Assembly: GCA_021234155.1 (NCBI GenBank)
Contig: JAJEKV010000207.1
Location: forward strand, 868,001-932,000
Length of the DNA stretch: 64,000 bases
Reading direction: 5' to 3'
DNA from: Isoetes taiwanensis
Lineage: Eukaryota > Streptophyta > Lycopodiopsida > Isoetales > Isoetaceae
Position numbers and translations under genes: made by a program. Positions within the stretch are counted from its first letter, which is position 1. Each line of letters begins with the position of its first letter. The notes under the pieces are model-generated. The model worked only from the letters and a program-made list of their open reading frames with translations, had not been told where the DNA came from and searched no databases. Shown piece after piece: positions 1 to 12,467 of the stretch.

Positions 1-1460
1 AGCAATGAAGTTGTTGGTGCTGCATTAATTGCAGTTAATAGAGGGTAAGCCATTCCATTAGAGGATTCTTATGGGGATGAAATGAGATCTCAAATTTCCT
101 CTAATGCCTGGCGCTGAATGACCTGGGACAGTGAAACTTGACTAAAAAACATTTCAATTTTAACAAACTTTGACATAATTTCTATTAATTCAAGAGATTT
201 ATACATATTTAGATCCAATATTTTACAGAAAACTCCAAAATTTTATCTCTTCTAATCCGCCGTGCCAAGTTCAGGTCCTTGGGCACGACAATCATTCTTT
301 TGGCATGAATAGAATAGAGGTTCCCTTCTTCGAAGAGCTGGACAAGTTCTACCTCAGACGCTTCTTGCAATGCTCGGACCATCATTACGGTGACCCATTA
401 ATCGGTCTTAAAGTCCCGCAACACCTCTCAAAGGAGACGCACGAAGGGTGCCTTTTTTATCAAGAGATTCGTACACTGTTAGAAGCGCCAAATGTCATGG
501 AATACCCGGATGTGCTTAGAATTAGGTTCATGATGGACCCTCTTTGGCATATACTCAGTCAAGGTGGAAGGGGCTTAGGTTGGTTCTTCGTTAGACCTCA
601 CTTCACAAACTTCGGCATATTCTGATTGTAGTACCAGTCGTTGTACCTGGTCCACCACCGAAAGTAGATCTTGAAAGCCGCCTCCTCCTTCTTCTTCTTC
701 TTCCTCCTCCAACTCAGAGTCATTCCATTTCTTGAAGGCTTTTGAATGATCATGGCCTATCTTCGCTCTCTCCCTGTGCTGCTCTTCCCATCTTCATTCC
801 CTCTCTTCTCGTTCTTCATCCCACTCCACTACTTTCTCCATCCCCTTCCTTTTCTTGCTGCCATTGCGGCTCGTCATGCCGAGGGAGTGACTCTAGGTCA
901 ACTGTTTTGCCTGTTCTTCTTAAAGAATCTGGTGAGCTGCTAGGTGCTTGCTCGCTCGTGATATAGTAAGACTTGTCGGAGGAGTCGGAGCTACTTGGCT
1001 CACCCGATCTTGGCCGCAGATTGGGATCTTCTAGCCACTTCCTGCTGTGATCTCCGCTATGCTAGGCCATATGGGGTGTCCTAGGGGAGGACTGGGCCAA
1101 TGAAACCTTTGTGTCCTTCACTCAGGCACGTGGTCCATGATAGACGGAGGGCCTTTCTTAGTGCTGGATTCACCAGGAAGGGTGATTTTAGGTATTTATA
1201 TGATGGGAGCATTGATTAAGTTCGAGGAGTGTCACACCTGCTCAGTTGAACTTGCATAGCGCAAGCCTTAAAATTGATTGGTGTTAGTTCCATGTTTTTC
1301 AACGGTGACTTTTGGAGTTGCCATTCATGTTCGATGGCAACTTTTTTAAGATGCCATTTATTTGAAGCTTAATTTTTTTTATCCATTCACTAAGAAAATT
1401 TGCAGCTGCAACAAACAAGCACATCTCGTCATACTCTTTGCCTTTTTCTATATCATTGAG
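1..1460. other. unassigned region, no gene supported
   Basis: I recognise no gene here. The longest plausible frame is 305-625 on the plus strand (106 codons). It resembles no family I know, has no clear partner exons, and its codon use does not stand out. A Ser/Pro/Leu-rich frame near 742-966 looks like pyrimidine-rich DNA rather than a protein. Either could be a remnant of a host gene or of a TE. Confidence 0.4.
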
Positions 1461-1470
1461 TTTGAATCTA

Positions 1471-1935
1471 AAAATGAATGCTACGTCCTTTCCATTGATT
1501 GGTGGAGGGCCATACCCGTTTGTATTTTTTGTATAAGCACATGGAGTGTTTGGGATCTTTGGTCGATGGCCTTTATGGATAGCGAAGTTGGACCCCATGT
1601 TTTTGTTAGAAGAATGAATGCTAAGTCCTTTACATTGATTAGTGGAGGGCCATACTCGTCTACTTTTTGTGTAAGCACATGGGGTGTTTGGGATCTTTGG
1701 CCATGGCCCTTTATGTATAGAGAAATTGGACCACATGTTGTTCTTAGAAAAATGAGTGTTATCTCCTTTAAATTGATTAGTGGAGGGCAACACATGGAGT
1801 GTTTGGGATCTTTGGCCGATAGCCCCTCCTTATGTGTAGAGAAATTGAATCCTTTTTTTTTTCTTAGAAGAATGAGTGTCAAAGTCCCCATATTGTGCAG
1901 AATAATTGGGCCCCATGTTTTTTCTTCGAAAAATG
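1471..1935. repeat. tandem repeat, ~140-bp unit, about 3.4 copies
   Basis: Units begin near 1473, 1613, 1750 and 1870. Each carries the landmarks aatgaatgctaagtcctt, ttgattagtggagggcca, gtgtttgggatctttgg and a gaccccatgtt-like end. The first two periods are about 140 bp. The third unit is shorter and the fourth is partial. Diverged copies imply an old array. Long frames stay open on both strands across it (plus 1362-2048, minus 1481-2107), which fits repeat sequence without stops rather than two genes. Confidence 0.8.
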
Positions 1936-4268
1936 AGTTATTGGTAGCGTCTAGCCGTGGAACTAGAAACAATGAGATAAGAAAAAGTGTGGCACAAGAT
2001 GTTGGTCGTGAAATGTTTCCTAGTAGATTCCTTCTTTTCAATGTATAATGGTGGTGGAAGTTGGTATGATTATTAATTAATGGTATTGGCCAATTGACAA
2101 TGGCCAATTTGATTTTTTTGCATTGTCACATGCAATGAATTTTGACAAAGAAAATATGTAAAATCAAATAAAATATATACTAAAATATATATACACTAGC
2201 CAGAACAAATCCTTTTGACTTGCTAAGACATCCAAGCTGATCTTACTAACTAAAAGGTAAGTTGACTTATGAGACCCCAAAAGGGGAGGCCTTAGAGATT
2301 TTAAACAAAACCAATTTGATACCCAAATGCATCACTATAACAATACTAGAATTTCTTACAACCTAGGGTTGTTTTTAGACTTAGACTACGTAGCAATTTA
2401 ATATTGTAATAGAACAACGACTTGCTGCATATTTGAACAAACAAGAAACCAAATATGAGATCCAAGATAGAACAGTATGCAGCTAAAGCAATGAATAAGA
2501 TATTGGCTTAAAACTAATAGTTACAACTGATGGTTGCTTGTTGCAAATATAATTGCTAAAAGCAAGAGTTTGAGTGCAAAATTTTATCCAAAAATGAATT
2601 ATACATGAATAGAATAGAATAATTTTTTTATCATCATCATCGTATAGTAAAATTATACACTAGATTAAGAATTAAAGAATAGAATAGAATAGAATAGTAA
2701 GAAAGAGGACACATGCAAAATGCAATAATATGAGCGTAATGCTTAAGAACAAAGAAAAGATGTAGAGTTCCATTTGCAAACAATCTCCAAAAAATAATCG
2801 TATTCAAACCTTAAGAAAAAAGGAGTTGCAATACTTTATTCACAAGTTCGAAAGCCAAAATATCAGGCTAAAAAACAAACTGCAATCACAAATATGTACA
2901 AGCACATAGAATATCAATTACCATATGTAAAGCTCCCGAACAGTTGCCCAAAACATAATAACTTACCAAATTATGTATCAATAAGGTTAGATACAAAATG
3001 TGTTCATAAGCTTGCACATAATCCACAAGAACGCAGAATGCCATAAATCCACAAAGCATGGGAGAAGGAGTTTGGTTACCTGCAGCAAAAATGCATCAAT
3101 TAGCCTAAGAAGGGTAAAAATGCATATGCTAGCAGGTAAGCAATGAACAAGCCTTTCAGCCCTTTACCCATAGATAAAAGATATTCAAAGCAATTGCAAC
3201 TGAATAAAGAGACGAAATATTAAATTAACTAGATCGTTCAAGTTAATGAGATCCAAATGATATAACTTGACAATCATGCTGCTGAAAATGTGGCCCATTC
3301 AAGAACTATACAGTATTATCCTTTATTTCACATTATCTTAAATCTGCGAGCGAACTTAGATAACATTACCAGCTTATAATTAAGCAGAAATAGCAATGTA
3401 CATAGATGTATCAAATGAAAAGCAACAGATGATTATAGATCAAAATGGTGGCTACCACTACTGCCATACTTAATGAGATCTAAGAGTGCATGTAAGATAG
3501 TAAGACGAATTGTCATAATACAACCAGTCAGGGAGTAGATAGCAGAGATCAAGCATGAAAGTTAGAAAACTACTGAGGACTTCAAAAAGCACATCAATAA
3601 GTTGGAACAGTTCCGTGGCTTTAGAAGGAAACACATATGCTAAGACAATCATAACTACTGGATTTTAAAACATAGCCAAAATATAGTCCATATTGCATTT
3701 TGTTATAGCCAGCACAAGCGCCATATAAATGATTTAGAAGATGCAATACTCTAAACCCCATTGAAGTAGAAGTTCACCTAATCTCCAAGCATAATATAGA
3801 GTGGAATCCAAGCATAATATAGAGCGGAATGAATAACAAACCCAACTCAGACATAATATAGACCGAAATGAATTAAGAAGCCCAACTCAGACAAACAACA
3901 TAATTGAAAGTTCCCAAACTAGAATCAAAAGGCCGTAATAACAAAAGGATCCTTACGGATATGGAAGACAAGATTGGCTGGATATGATACAGAGATTTGA
4001 CCAAGGCAGAATGCTGCATAAGACCCTCCCATAGAACTTAATGGTAACCAGTCTATACAAAGCTATCACCACAGATCTAAATGCCAAATACCAGGAAGGT
4101 GGATAATAAGCCACAAGGGTGATTAAGACAAAGAAATAAATTCCCGATTCAAGAGCTAATAACACATGCATAGAAAGTTAATTTAAAAGCACACATACTA
4201 CTAAAGAACGAGATATACTGAAAATAATAGAGGACCATACTTTCCACTGGAATATAACTAATACTCCA
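1936..4268. other. AT-rich region without recognisable genes
   Basis: No domain or convincing exon chain was found. It holds a short (AGAAT)n run at 2675-2697 and small tandem duplications around 3780-3895, where units containing aagcataatatagag and cccaactcagacataatata repeat two to three times. It may be an intron, intergenic DNA or old TE sequence. Confidence 0.4.
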
Positions 4269-4979
4269 TCCTCCTATTTTATATTATAATGTCGTGTAAT
4301 GGACCACGCCCTAATTTGGACGGTCCAGATTTGACGAAACGGGTGGTGAGGATGATGCCATGTCACAAAGTTTTAGGGTTCGCGAGAGGAAGGAAAAACG
4401 CACGGCCAGGCTCTAGAACAAAAGCTGCATGCAGATGCTCGAAGCTTGGTTTCTAGGGTTTGTTGGCCGCTAGAGGTGGTCATAGCACCAAGTCTGATGC
4501 CATGTGAAGTCCTAGATGCTCTGTGATGCCGATTTTGTGGAGCTACGATTTGGAGCAGATCGTTTTTCTAATATCTTTCCTCTGCTCACAGCTCTGCTTG
4601 AATGCTGTGTTGAATGGATTCTAAACTAGCAAGCCAAACTTGCAGCTGTTTTATGCCTTCGCATGCTTGCCAAGATCCGGCCAAAGCAAGGATTCTCTGC
4701 ATTGTTGCTCCCAGCCTTGATTGGTCTGCAGAATAATCCAGTTTTTAAGGGATTCAACACAAGGAGCAAAAGATAAATGTTTGAAGATCGGATGCGGATA
4801 TGAGGAGGCGAACTGTTTCAGGTTATATCTATGCATTTTTTGAGTTTAAATATTGAAAATATGATAAATATTATCTAGAAATTCCAGTTACATTATGATG
4901 CACTCTAAGTTATGAAGAGCAAGTATACATCGATTCTAAATAATAAAACTGGAATCGTTGGCTTTTATGATGTATTGAA

Positions 4980-5343
4980 ATGTGCAAAAAGCAGCCACAA
5001 CAGCTCACAACTTTGGTCAATTCTATGTATAAAGAGCTCCCAGCTTCCTTGGAGCGTACAGTGAAAAAGGAGGTGTCCTTGGTTGGTCCAGCTGTATCAA
5101 AGCTTATCACCCCCAATATAGAGAAGGCAATATCAACAGCAGTTTCAGAAGCATTGCAGGTTTGTTAGCACACATTTTATGCACCCTATTTATTGTTGGT
5201 CTGTTAACTTTTACATTTTGCAGAAAAGCGTCAATGAGAAGGTCCTACAACAATTGGAGAAGTCTATAACCACAGGACTGGAAGCATCGCTGGGGCGTCA
5301 ATTACAAACTCAATTTTAGACGTCTGGTAGGCAGGCATTGCAG
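4980..5343 (+). pseudogene. captured VARICOSE/EDC4 (mRNA decapping scaffold) fragment, two exons
   Basis: Exon 1 (to 5159) reads ...KELPASLERTVKKEV... then GPAVSKLITPNIEKAIST. The intron is 5160-5223 with GT...AG. Exon 2 continues in frame with KSVNEKVLQQLEKSI and GLEASLGRQLQTQF, then a TAG stop at 5317-5319 where the family has Gln (CAG to TAG), then TSGRQALQ and a GT donor. This matches the conserved C-terminal helical region of plant VARICOSE, the EDC4 homologue that scaffolds DCP1/DCP2 in P-bodies. The retained intron shows capture at the DNA level. Part of exon 1 (gagaaggcaatatcaacagc) recurs at 5390-5409, an internal duplication. The fragment is non-functional as it stands. The exact start of exon 1 is unclear. 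Confidence 0.8.
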
Positions 5344-6658
5344 GTAATTCTTGAGTTAACTCCTGGGTTCTTGGTCCACCCAATATAGAGAAGGCAATAT
5401 CAACAGCAGTCCATTTATCCTCACAGCTTATCCATTTTGATTCAGATGGACGTTTTATGTTGATTTATATGGGTGTATATTTTCAAGTCCATTTGTTTGC
5501 TATATTGCACATATAATTCTGTTTTCTTAGTAATGTGTTGCGCACCGGGGAGTTGCTGGTGTAGTTTGCTTTACTCTAGCATTTCACAGTGTGCAAGACA
5601 CTCACAGGTAAATATTATGAAAAAATAAAATCCTAAATTATCATGGTTGTTTTGCAGCGAGAGGTGTGTCCCTGGAACAGCATAGGCAAAGGCCTTATTA
5701 GTAACGAAATTGGGTAAGCATGTACAATAGCAAAAGCTTTAAGTATGTGCGAGACATGATTAAAAAGACTCTAAAGAAACTAACCAGCTCATTAACACAC
5801 ATTTTTGTTCAAATTCCATTTTTGAAATATTAAATGTGAAAACTGTTGGAGAATGCAATTTGCGCCAGAACACTTCCCAATTACCTGTTGCTGGAATTGG
5901 TCATTTCTTGATGTGTCTGGAAATTAGAGACATGGAGAAGTGATATGGAAGAGAATTCCATGAGGTGGTAAGGCCTGTTTTTTTCCAAAATATCCTGCAA
6001 ATTGTATAGTTGAATATAGGTTTTTTAATAGGTTTGCTGGTATTTCAAGAAATCCCTTGAGCAAAAATTCGTAGCATTTCCCAGATGAGATCCCTAAAAA
6101 GCAAAGACACATAAGTGATGTAGAAGAGGACCCAATGTGAGAATATATTTTTGTCCCATTATAGAAAATGCAGGAATCCCTATGTACTCAATATGTGAAA
6201 TGATGAGCATATTTATTAATAGCCCGAAAATAGTCCTTTCTATTTCATTGTTTCACTGATGCCACATAAAGGCCTTAAAGAATAGGATATAGTTGGTTCA
6301 TATAATAGTACGCTTTGGCACAAAGTTTAGTATTTTAAAATGAATTCTCATGTATGCAGTTGACTGCCACAAAGTTTAGTGTTTTCAAAATTGAACTCTC
6401 ATGTACTATAGTTTCTAATCAATCATCCTCACCGAATAATCATGTTTTCTAAGAATGATCTAGAAAATGTTTTGGCTTTATCCTATATTCCTATGGGATA
6501 TGTGTCCCTCACATGACTACTACAAGTTTTAGAAGTGTACTTCCATTGAATTCTAAACAATAATTGTCCTTGCAAGTTTGCACACACATTTCATAATCCA
6601 CAACACAATATCTTGGAGTAACGAACACATACACAATTGCTTAAGTTCATCAATGTCC

Positions 6659-6659
<1 letters not shown>

Positions 6660-6689
<30 letters not shown>
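6660..6689. repeat. poly(A) run, 30 nt
   Basis: An uninterrupted A30 run inside Helitron H1. It may be the tail of a small retroposed insertion, but no target duplication or source sequence could be identified. The lysine-rich frame across it is spurious. Confidence 0.9.
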
Positions 6690-6691
<2 letters not shown>

Positions 6692-7395
6692 AAATCAATG
6701 TCCAAGTCCTCCATACAACAACCAATACAACACGTCGTTTCTAAAGCCCAAGATCGTCGAACAACCCTTAATCACTGTTCTATATAGATTGTCGACCGTA
6801 GGCAGACAATTTTCTAATGAGGCAATGTTGTAATCCTTGCAAAGTTGTTCTATATTTTGGAATATTATTTTTAAAGTAATAATACTACATTTTCTCTTAT
6901 TTGTGGTGATTGCTCAGTGATGATAACATCAAAGTCCATATGTAAGGAAGGATTAGCAATAAATAGCCATGTGAGTTGAATTGAATTGAATGTATTTTTA
7001 TCGTTCTTGACACAAAATCTTTATCAAAGCTTGGATATGAACTAAATTAACTCTTACCTTTATGCTCCTCTTTGAAGATGCATTTCTAATATAGGAACAA
7101 CATGCTGACACAAAAACCATATCAAAGCTTGGATATAAACTAAACTAACTCTTATCTTTGTGACACAAAATTCTAATGCTCCTATTTTGCATCGAATAGA
7201 ACTACAGGTCATACCAACCTCGCACCGCCTTAGACTCCACAACATAAAAACCAGCATTGGTTGGGTCCTATAGGCTTTTAATTCAATTTAATTCTATATT
7301 CTACAGAGTGGTGAGTAGCAAAGTGGTGAGACTGGTGAATGGTGATCATTTACAGGTTCCAACTTATGTCCAGCAACGCTGGGCATCGTTACTAG

Positions 7396-7692
7396 TAATA
7401 TAAAGTTATTCTGTAAGTGTTGGACCCAGCCCTAGATCCGACGGCCAAGATTTGATTAAAAATTTGGAAGGTTGAAATATCCATTCTCTTCTCGCTCTAT
7501 TCGATTTAGGGATTCCTCTGCAACAGCCATGGCGCCAAAGCTTGGCATCACCATTCGCTTCTAGGCACCATCCACTTCAAGGTGGCCGCTTCTCCGAGAT
7601 GGCGAAAGCATTAGAATGTCTCAGATGTTAGACAAGAAGGGAGAAAGGACTTTAGCTGTTGTGACCAAGGTGGATAAATCGCCTGAAGGTTT
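7396..7692 (+). pseudogene. 5' part of a second Helitron (H2) with a dynamin-related gene fragment
   Basis: Sequence just right of H1 (TAATATAAAG, then ggacccagccctagatccgacggcca) parallels the region just inside the 5' ends of H1 and H3, so H1 seems to sit in the 5' terminus of a related Helitron. At 7613-7692, after a possible splice acceptor (gcattag), the plus strand encodes DKKGERTLAVVTKVDKSPEGL. This matches the GTPase-domain region around the TKxD G4 motif of plant dynamin-related proteins of the DRP4 type. The match then stops abruptly. I cannot find the 3' end of H2. Confidence 0.6.
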
Positions 7693-7870
7693 AGGCCCTT
7701 TTTCCACGGTTGGCTTAAAATACGGCTGTCTTATAATTATAAGACAGCATTTGAGGTGCCACATCATTCTTGTGACATGTCTTAAAAAAATTAGTTTTCC
7801 ATGGCTTCATTATAAGAGGTGTCTTATAATATAAGACATGTCTCATAAATTTGCTTTTCCACTACTCAAT
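7693..7870. repeat. palindrome-containing insert, MITE-like
   Basis: A perfect 22-bp palindrome lies at 7726-7747 (ctgtcttataa and its complement). A second, related inverted motif gtcttataa/ttataagac lies at 7821-7837. The sequence begins where homology to dynamin is lost. It is probably a small inserted element with no coding capacity. Termini and TSD were not resolved. Confidence 0.45.
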
Positions 7871-8839
7871 TTCTCCGTTTGAAAATTTGTCACAAAAGAG
7901 GCACAATTTCACTCATTTTGCAATTTCACAATTCTTCATGCCATGCCTTCATGCTAGCAGTCTATTGCATGCCATGAAGCACCCTGCAAATTGACTTTCA
8001 AATATGATAGGATTTACTTTTCACTAATATAGCCGCACTTTCTAGCATTTACGTTAGCAACAAGCACCTTAATAATTTTTTTTAAAAAAATCGCTTTTAT
8101 CATGTTAACCAGGATTTCAAGCATCATATGGAGAAAGGAAATAACTGTTGCTTGTATTGCTCAAGCTAGACATCACGATTGGGGAACTATATTCAGACAC
8201 GTGGGAAGAAATGTGGATCCTTCACAAATGCCCAACATCTTTGTCAAAATCGAGACCACTCCTTGGGGGCAAAGAGTCAATTATGACTAGTTGTCCAATC
8301 TTGATCTAATAGAAATATCACATAAACTATGTAGACATGGTTTAGAATCTAATTACTCTAGACAGAATTACCAATTCATTATGGTTCATCCAACTCCTTT
8401 AGCTTGCTTGCTAATATACATTGTATGCAACATTGAAAGTGTAGACCATTATAGTTGGGATTAAAAAACCTCGCCCTTTCGGGTTTCCGAGGAAAAACCC
8501 TGACGTTAATAGTAACACTAATCAATGATAGGCTACAAACACAATTGAGTATAAGATAGCTTGAATAAAGATGATAATCTAGATTCTCTAATACTTTTAG
8601 ATGTCTGAATGATGCTTGATTATTCTCCTACAATAAAGCTTGATGAATGGGCCTGCAACCACAAATCACGAAGAAAATAGCAGAAGCTCCCAACCTATCA
8701 ACCTGCACATTAGTATGAGAGCAACAAACACGCAATGACATGCCAAGCATAGAGCTCACAATATCTCCAACCATCCACTAACTCAAGGGCACTAATCTCA
8801 CAACCAACTATACTAGGCACGAGGGCCTCCAATATCACA
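7871..8839. other. unassigned region
   Basis: No gene was recognised. A 62-codon frame at 8102-8290 has no familiar domain. This may still lie inside Helitron H2, whose 3' end was not found. Confidence 0.35.
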
Positions 8840-8889
8840 ACCAAGCAATGGCACACATGTCAAGATCTCACGATCTCGATTGGCACACA

Positions 8890-9143
8890 CAACAATAGCC
8901 ACACATTAGCCACAATGCTAATGCTGCTCGAGCCACAATGCTCCACTACAACACAGTATAGCCGCAATGCTTTCCTAAAGTCATAATGCCAGAAGAGCCA
9001 CACATGAGCCACAATGCTAATGCTGCTCGAGCCACAAAGCTCCACCAACAGACTTACCATAATCACAAGGTACGAGGCACAAGGTTCTAAATATTATACA
9101 ACACCAGCACAAAGGTTCTAAATATTATACAACACCAGCACAA
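8890..9143. repeat. short tandem and dispersed duplications
   Basis: The segment gccacaatgctaatgctgct recurs at about 8911 and 9009 with related flanks (period ~100 bp). Immediately downstream, a 31-bp unit (aaggttctaaatattataca plus aacaccagcac) is repeated twice at 9081-9142. Both look like slippage or tandem duplication in non-coding DNA. Confidence 0.7.
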
Positions 9144-9539
9144 GGTTCTCTCTAACACGCTTGGAATTGGAGTCTAGCAACAAGCAAGAGGAAAAGTAAA
9201 GGGTCCCGTTAGCTAGGTTGTGGGCAAAGATCAACCTTGAGCAAAAAGCTACTAGTATGGGGTTGTTGGTAGGAAGATCTAAAAAAGGAAGAAGGAAGGA
9301 GACACAAAAGGATATGATGATGAGGAAGAAGGAAGCGAAGACAAAACACAAACACTTTATATGCAAGAGGGCGACGATCTAGCAAAGAATACTTGTTGAA
9401 AGATTAGTGAGACCACACTAATAGCTAGCATGTTTATTTTTTAAAGACCACCCTTGTGTCTTCTATAGGGTCTACCATGCTACAAAAGGACACGGACCCA
9501 AATCCCGGGCTCTCCAAGCATATAATGGGTCTCCACATC
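9144..9539. other. unassigned region beside an LTR
   Basis: I see no gene here. It runs from the short tandem repeats to the left edge of the long terminal repeat at 9540 and should contain the pre-insertion target of that element. Confidence 0.35.
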
Positions 9540-11046
9540 TGTGACGCTCCCAGAATCTATACGATGCTCCCATCGTACAAATACGAGAATTCCCCTCCCA
9601 TGGCGACTACATCACCATGGTTATACTTGGACCACTTGGGATATCCAAGTGGCTGGGTGTCATTCATCCCACGTCCTCTATGGGAAATCCTATACAGTGG
9701 AAGCATACATACACGTTAGCATACAACAATCATGCTAAAATGATATACCAACACGAAGGTTGGCCCATCCATATCATCATCAACGAAAAGACCGTACAAC
9801 CATAATAACAAGAAATAAACACCATGACAAGGCGCTACCCTGGGGCTCAGACTCCAAGGGGTCAACTGACGGTTTGGGTCTCAAGATATCAACAGACGGA
9901 AGTATAACATGGTGTTGGCTGGCATAAGACAATGGCTAGGGTAGTCCACTCCATCCGCCCCTCCTGTGCACACTTTGCAGATAGGCTGAATCATGCTATG
10001 ACATGCTTGAGCCCTCCGGAGACGCAATCCCAAGGAATCACCCTTCGGGACTACTCCAGGTTACATCTCCCCAGTCCGATGAGACAGGTCAGAGAGGCGT
10101 CTCCTTCCCAAGCATGACGGATCCCTGGGTGTGCTAGAGAACACGTGCCGCATCAGCGACCCCCGCATCCGTACCCGACTTACTCCCTTAAATCTAAAGG
10201 CCGGCTCACCTGCCCGTTCGAGTCCAGGGCATCCATATAGGCATCCATCCCTGTGACCCAGAGAGTGTCAAACCCATACCACGCCCACACACGGTGACCG
10301 ACTATAAGCCTAGCACACTGTAGAAGTCCTGTAGCCACGCTAGGCAAGACCCCACCCCCGATTCACCATCATACTCGTTATCTGCTGCTAAACCACATCA
10401 TAGCATCCACAACCAGGTTGGCTCTTATGCACAGGCCGCATTTATTGGGTATTAAGGGGTCTAACTAGAGACATCTCTACTACTAAGAGGCTTTTAGGTC
10501 TCTACCCTTCCCTTAATTTTCCAATACACGGAAGAAGCGGAAAGAAAGAATATAAACACCATCTAAGTATCCAGAACAACATATAAAAGAGTATTTAATC
10601 ATTCCATCTATTCAAAGAAGTGTCAGCAGAATAGAAGCTATCTAAAGACTAACCAGTCTCTTGGCTGGAGCCGTTGTCATGGAAGGCTTCCATAGCTTGA
10701 GGCTATTGGTAGGCATTGGCAAAAATGGGCTAAAGCTGGTAGCTGCTGCTCCTCCTCACTCCCAATTCAAATTTGGGTTGAAATGGGGGGTAGGGCCCCT
10801 ATTTCTCCAACTAAAATAGCAAGTCCCTCCTGGCCAATCAATTTTGGCCAGGTGTCACCCCTTCATTTGTGATATTTAGTTAATTAGACCAAATTAGCAT
10901 AATTAGGTTAATTATGCCAATAAAATCCATAATTATCCATTGGTTTTATTAGCATAGCTAATAAAATCTATTTTAGGTGAATCCCACTTGGTGGTGATGT
11001 GTCATGGTATGCATACGTATACCGTATAAATACTTGGAACGTCACA
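9540..11046 (-). mobile_element. 3' LTR of a large (gypsy-like) LTR retrotransposon
   Basis: Read on the minus strand it starts TGTGACGTTCC at 11046 and ends in GGAGCGTCACA at 9540, so the 1507-bp LTR has TG...CA ends inside an ~11-bp inverted repeat. Directly upstream on the minus strand is the polypurine tract CCAAGGGGGGAGAA (11047-11060), where a PPT must sit next to a 3' LTR. A TATA-like gtatttatacgg lies close to the LTR start. No protein-coding capacity was found. The 5' LTR and pol are not in the window, so assignment to gypsy rests on LTR size and end sequence only. Confidence 0.65.
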
Positions 11047-11640
11047 TTCTCCCCCCTTGGATTAATGTTGTGCTCAGCATTTGAGTTAGTGGAGAATAAA
11101 TATGGAAAAGATAATTTTCATTTATTGAAGACATCAAAGGGTTACATATTCAGGTAGTAGGACAAAAGTCCTTTCACAACATAAGTAGTAAGAGATTAAC
11201 ACTCAGGAGTACACTCAAAACATAAAATTTCAAAAACACAAGTTGGCGTGTGAAGTGAGGCACAGGTTCTTCTGCAGTCTATCAGTACGCTCTACTGACA
11301 TGTAGAAGTGAATACATTAGTGTTTAAGAAATAAATTAAGTAGTGTGGTTGAAGAGACCACCCCCTTAAATAAATAAAAATATGAATGCAAGAATCCTAT
11401 CATGCCTATGGCTTGCATGGCATCTCAGTGTAAGGAATGGCCATATTCCCATTATAGCCGGGGCGAATGCGTCCTATCATGAATGCCTATATGCCCAATT
11501 TTTCCATCTAGGATGCACGTAACCCAACCCCTAGAATGATCTCCTGTAAGAAGCCAAGAATGGATATACAATATATAAGCCATTCCTTATACTTCAAACT
11601 CTTGAAAAAGAAAGACAAGTAATATAGGAAAAACAATTAT
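11047..11640 (-). other. internal 3' region of the same LTR retrotransposon, with PPT
   Basis: This holds the polypurine tract at 11047-11060 and about 580 bp of non-coding sequence that should be the 3' untranslated inner region of the element whose LTR is on the left. It is cut off by a LINE 3' end at 11641. No domains were seen. Confidence 0.5.
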
Positions 11641-12467
11641 AGAATAGAATAGAATAGAATAGAATACATTAATGTCCCTTGTGCCGCTGATGTAGCCTTT
11701 TCTGAAGGCTGACTTTTTTCTATTAATACCAGCATCCCGCTTTACCTCGGCTTCGTGGCCGTGCAGTGATGCGTCGTTATCAATCAGCTTTTAACTGAAC
11801 AATTTGTATGGGGTTTTATGACCCGCTTTTGTACGGATCATATTAGGAACCCTCTTTCACTGTGTACTTCTCTATGTCTGGTCATCATTCTCTGGATCGC
11901 GTCTGCTAAATCCCGAAGCGATTCTGTTATTGTCATCAGAATGTAGACCGGTTCCCCCCATCTTATGTTTCTGTATTTGTCTCTGATGTCTCCATAAATC
12001 GGGCAATCGTTAATCATGTGGTTCTCATCCTCTACTCTCCCACTGTCACAGATTCTGCATATCCTGTCCTCCTTGTCTATTCCTCTCCACCTGTCTTTTT
12101 CGATTCTTATATCATGACTTCCCATCTTGAATCTAGCCAGAGTGTCTCTTCTAGTTTTTCTAAGTATGTTATCCCGATACATCTGGTGTCCTATTTGCTG
12201 ACCTGGGTTGGAAACTTGCATGAGCCAGGCTGTTTCTTGGGTCCTGTGTGCCTTTGCAGCCACGTTCTTGTGGCTCTGCCCACTCCTCATTCCACTGCCC
12301 TTCCTTTATTAGGTCGCTCAAGTTTAATCCCATTTCTCTGGTCCAGTTTGCCACATCTTTAAACCATCCACTGCCTGTAAGGATGTGTGATTTTGCTGAT
12401 TCGGTGATTGTAATCCTGGACAATTTCCCTTGAATGTCTCCTGCATTGTCCCTGATCATGTCTCCTG

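Larger units (their letters stand above)
4269..7395 (+). mobile_element. non-autonomous Helitron (H1), both ends present
   Basis: The 5' end begins TCCTCC right after an A, followed by TATATTATAATG. The 3' end has the perfect stem CCAGC/GCTGG around AAC (cagcaacgctggg), a 10-nt gap and CTAG at 7392-7395, then T. Helitrons insert between A and T, leave no target duplication, and end in CTRR after a hairpin, and all of these are met. The last ~30 bp and the first ~15 bp match the Helitron at 61726-63776, so they are one family. The 3127-bp body carries a VARICOSE gene fragment and a 30-nt A-run, with no Rep/helicase gene, so it is non-autonomous. Confidence 0.85.

Noticed and set aside
742-966. 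Ser/Pro/Leu-rich small proteins
   Set aside because: The frames overlap in pyrimidine-rich DNA, have no homology and have no supporting splice or promoter context.
6578-6787. Lys-run frame
   Set aside because: The frame spans a 30-nt poly(A) run in a Helitron and has no domain.
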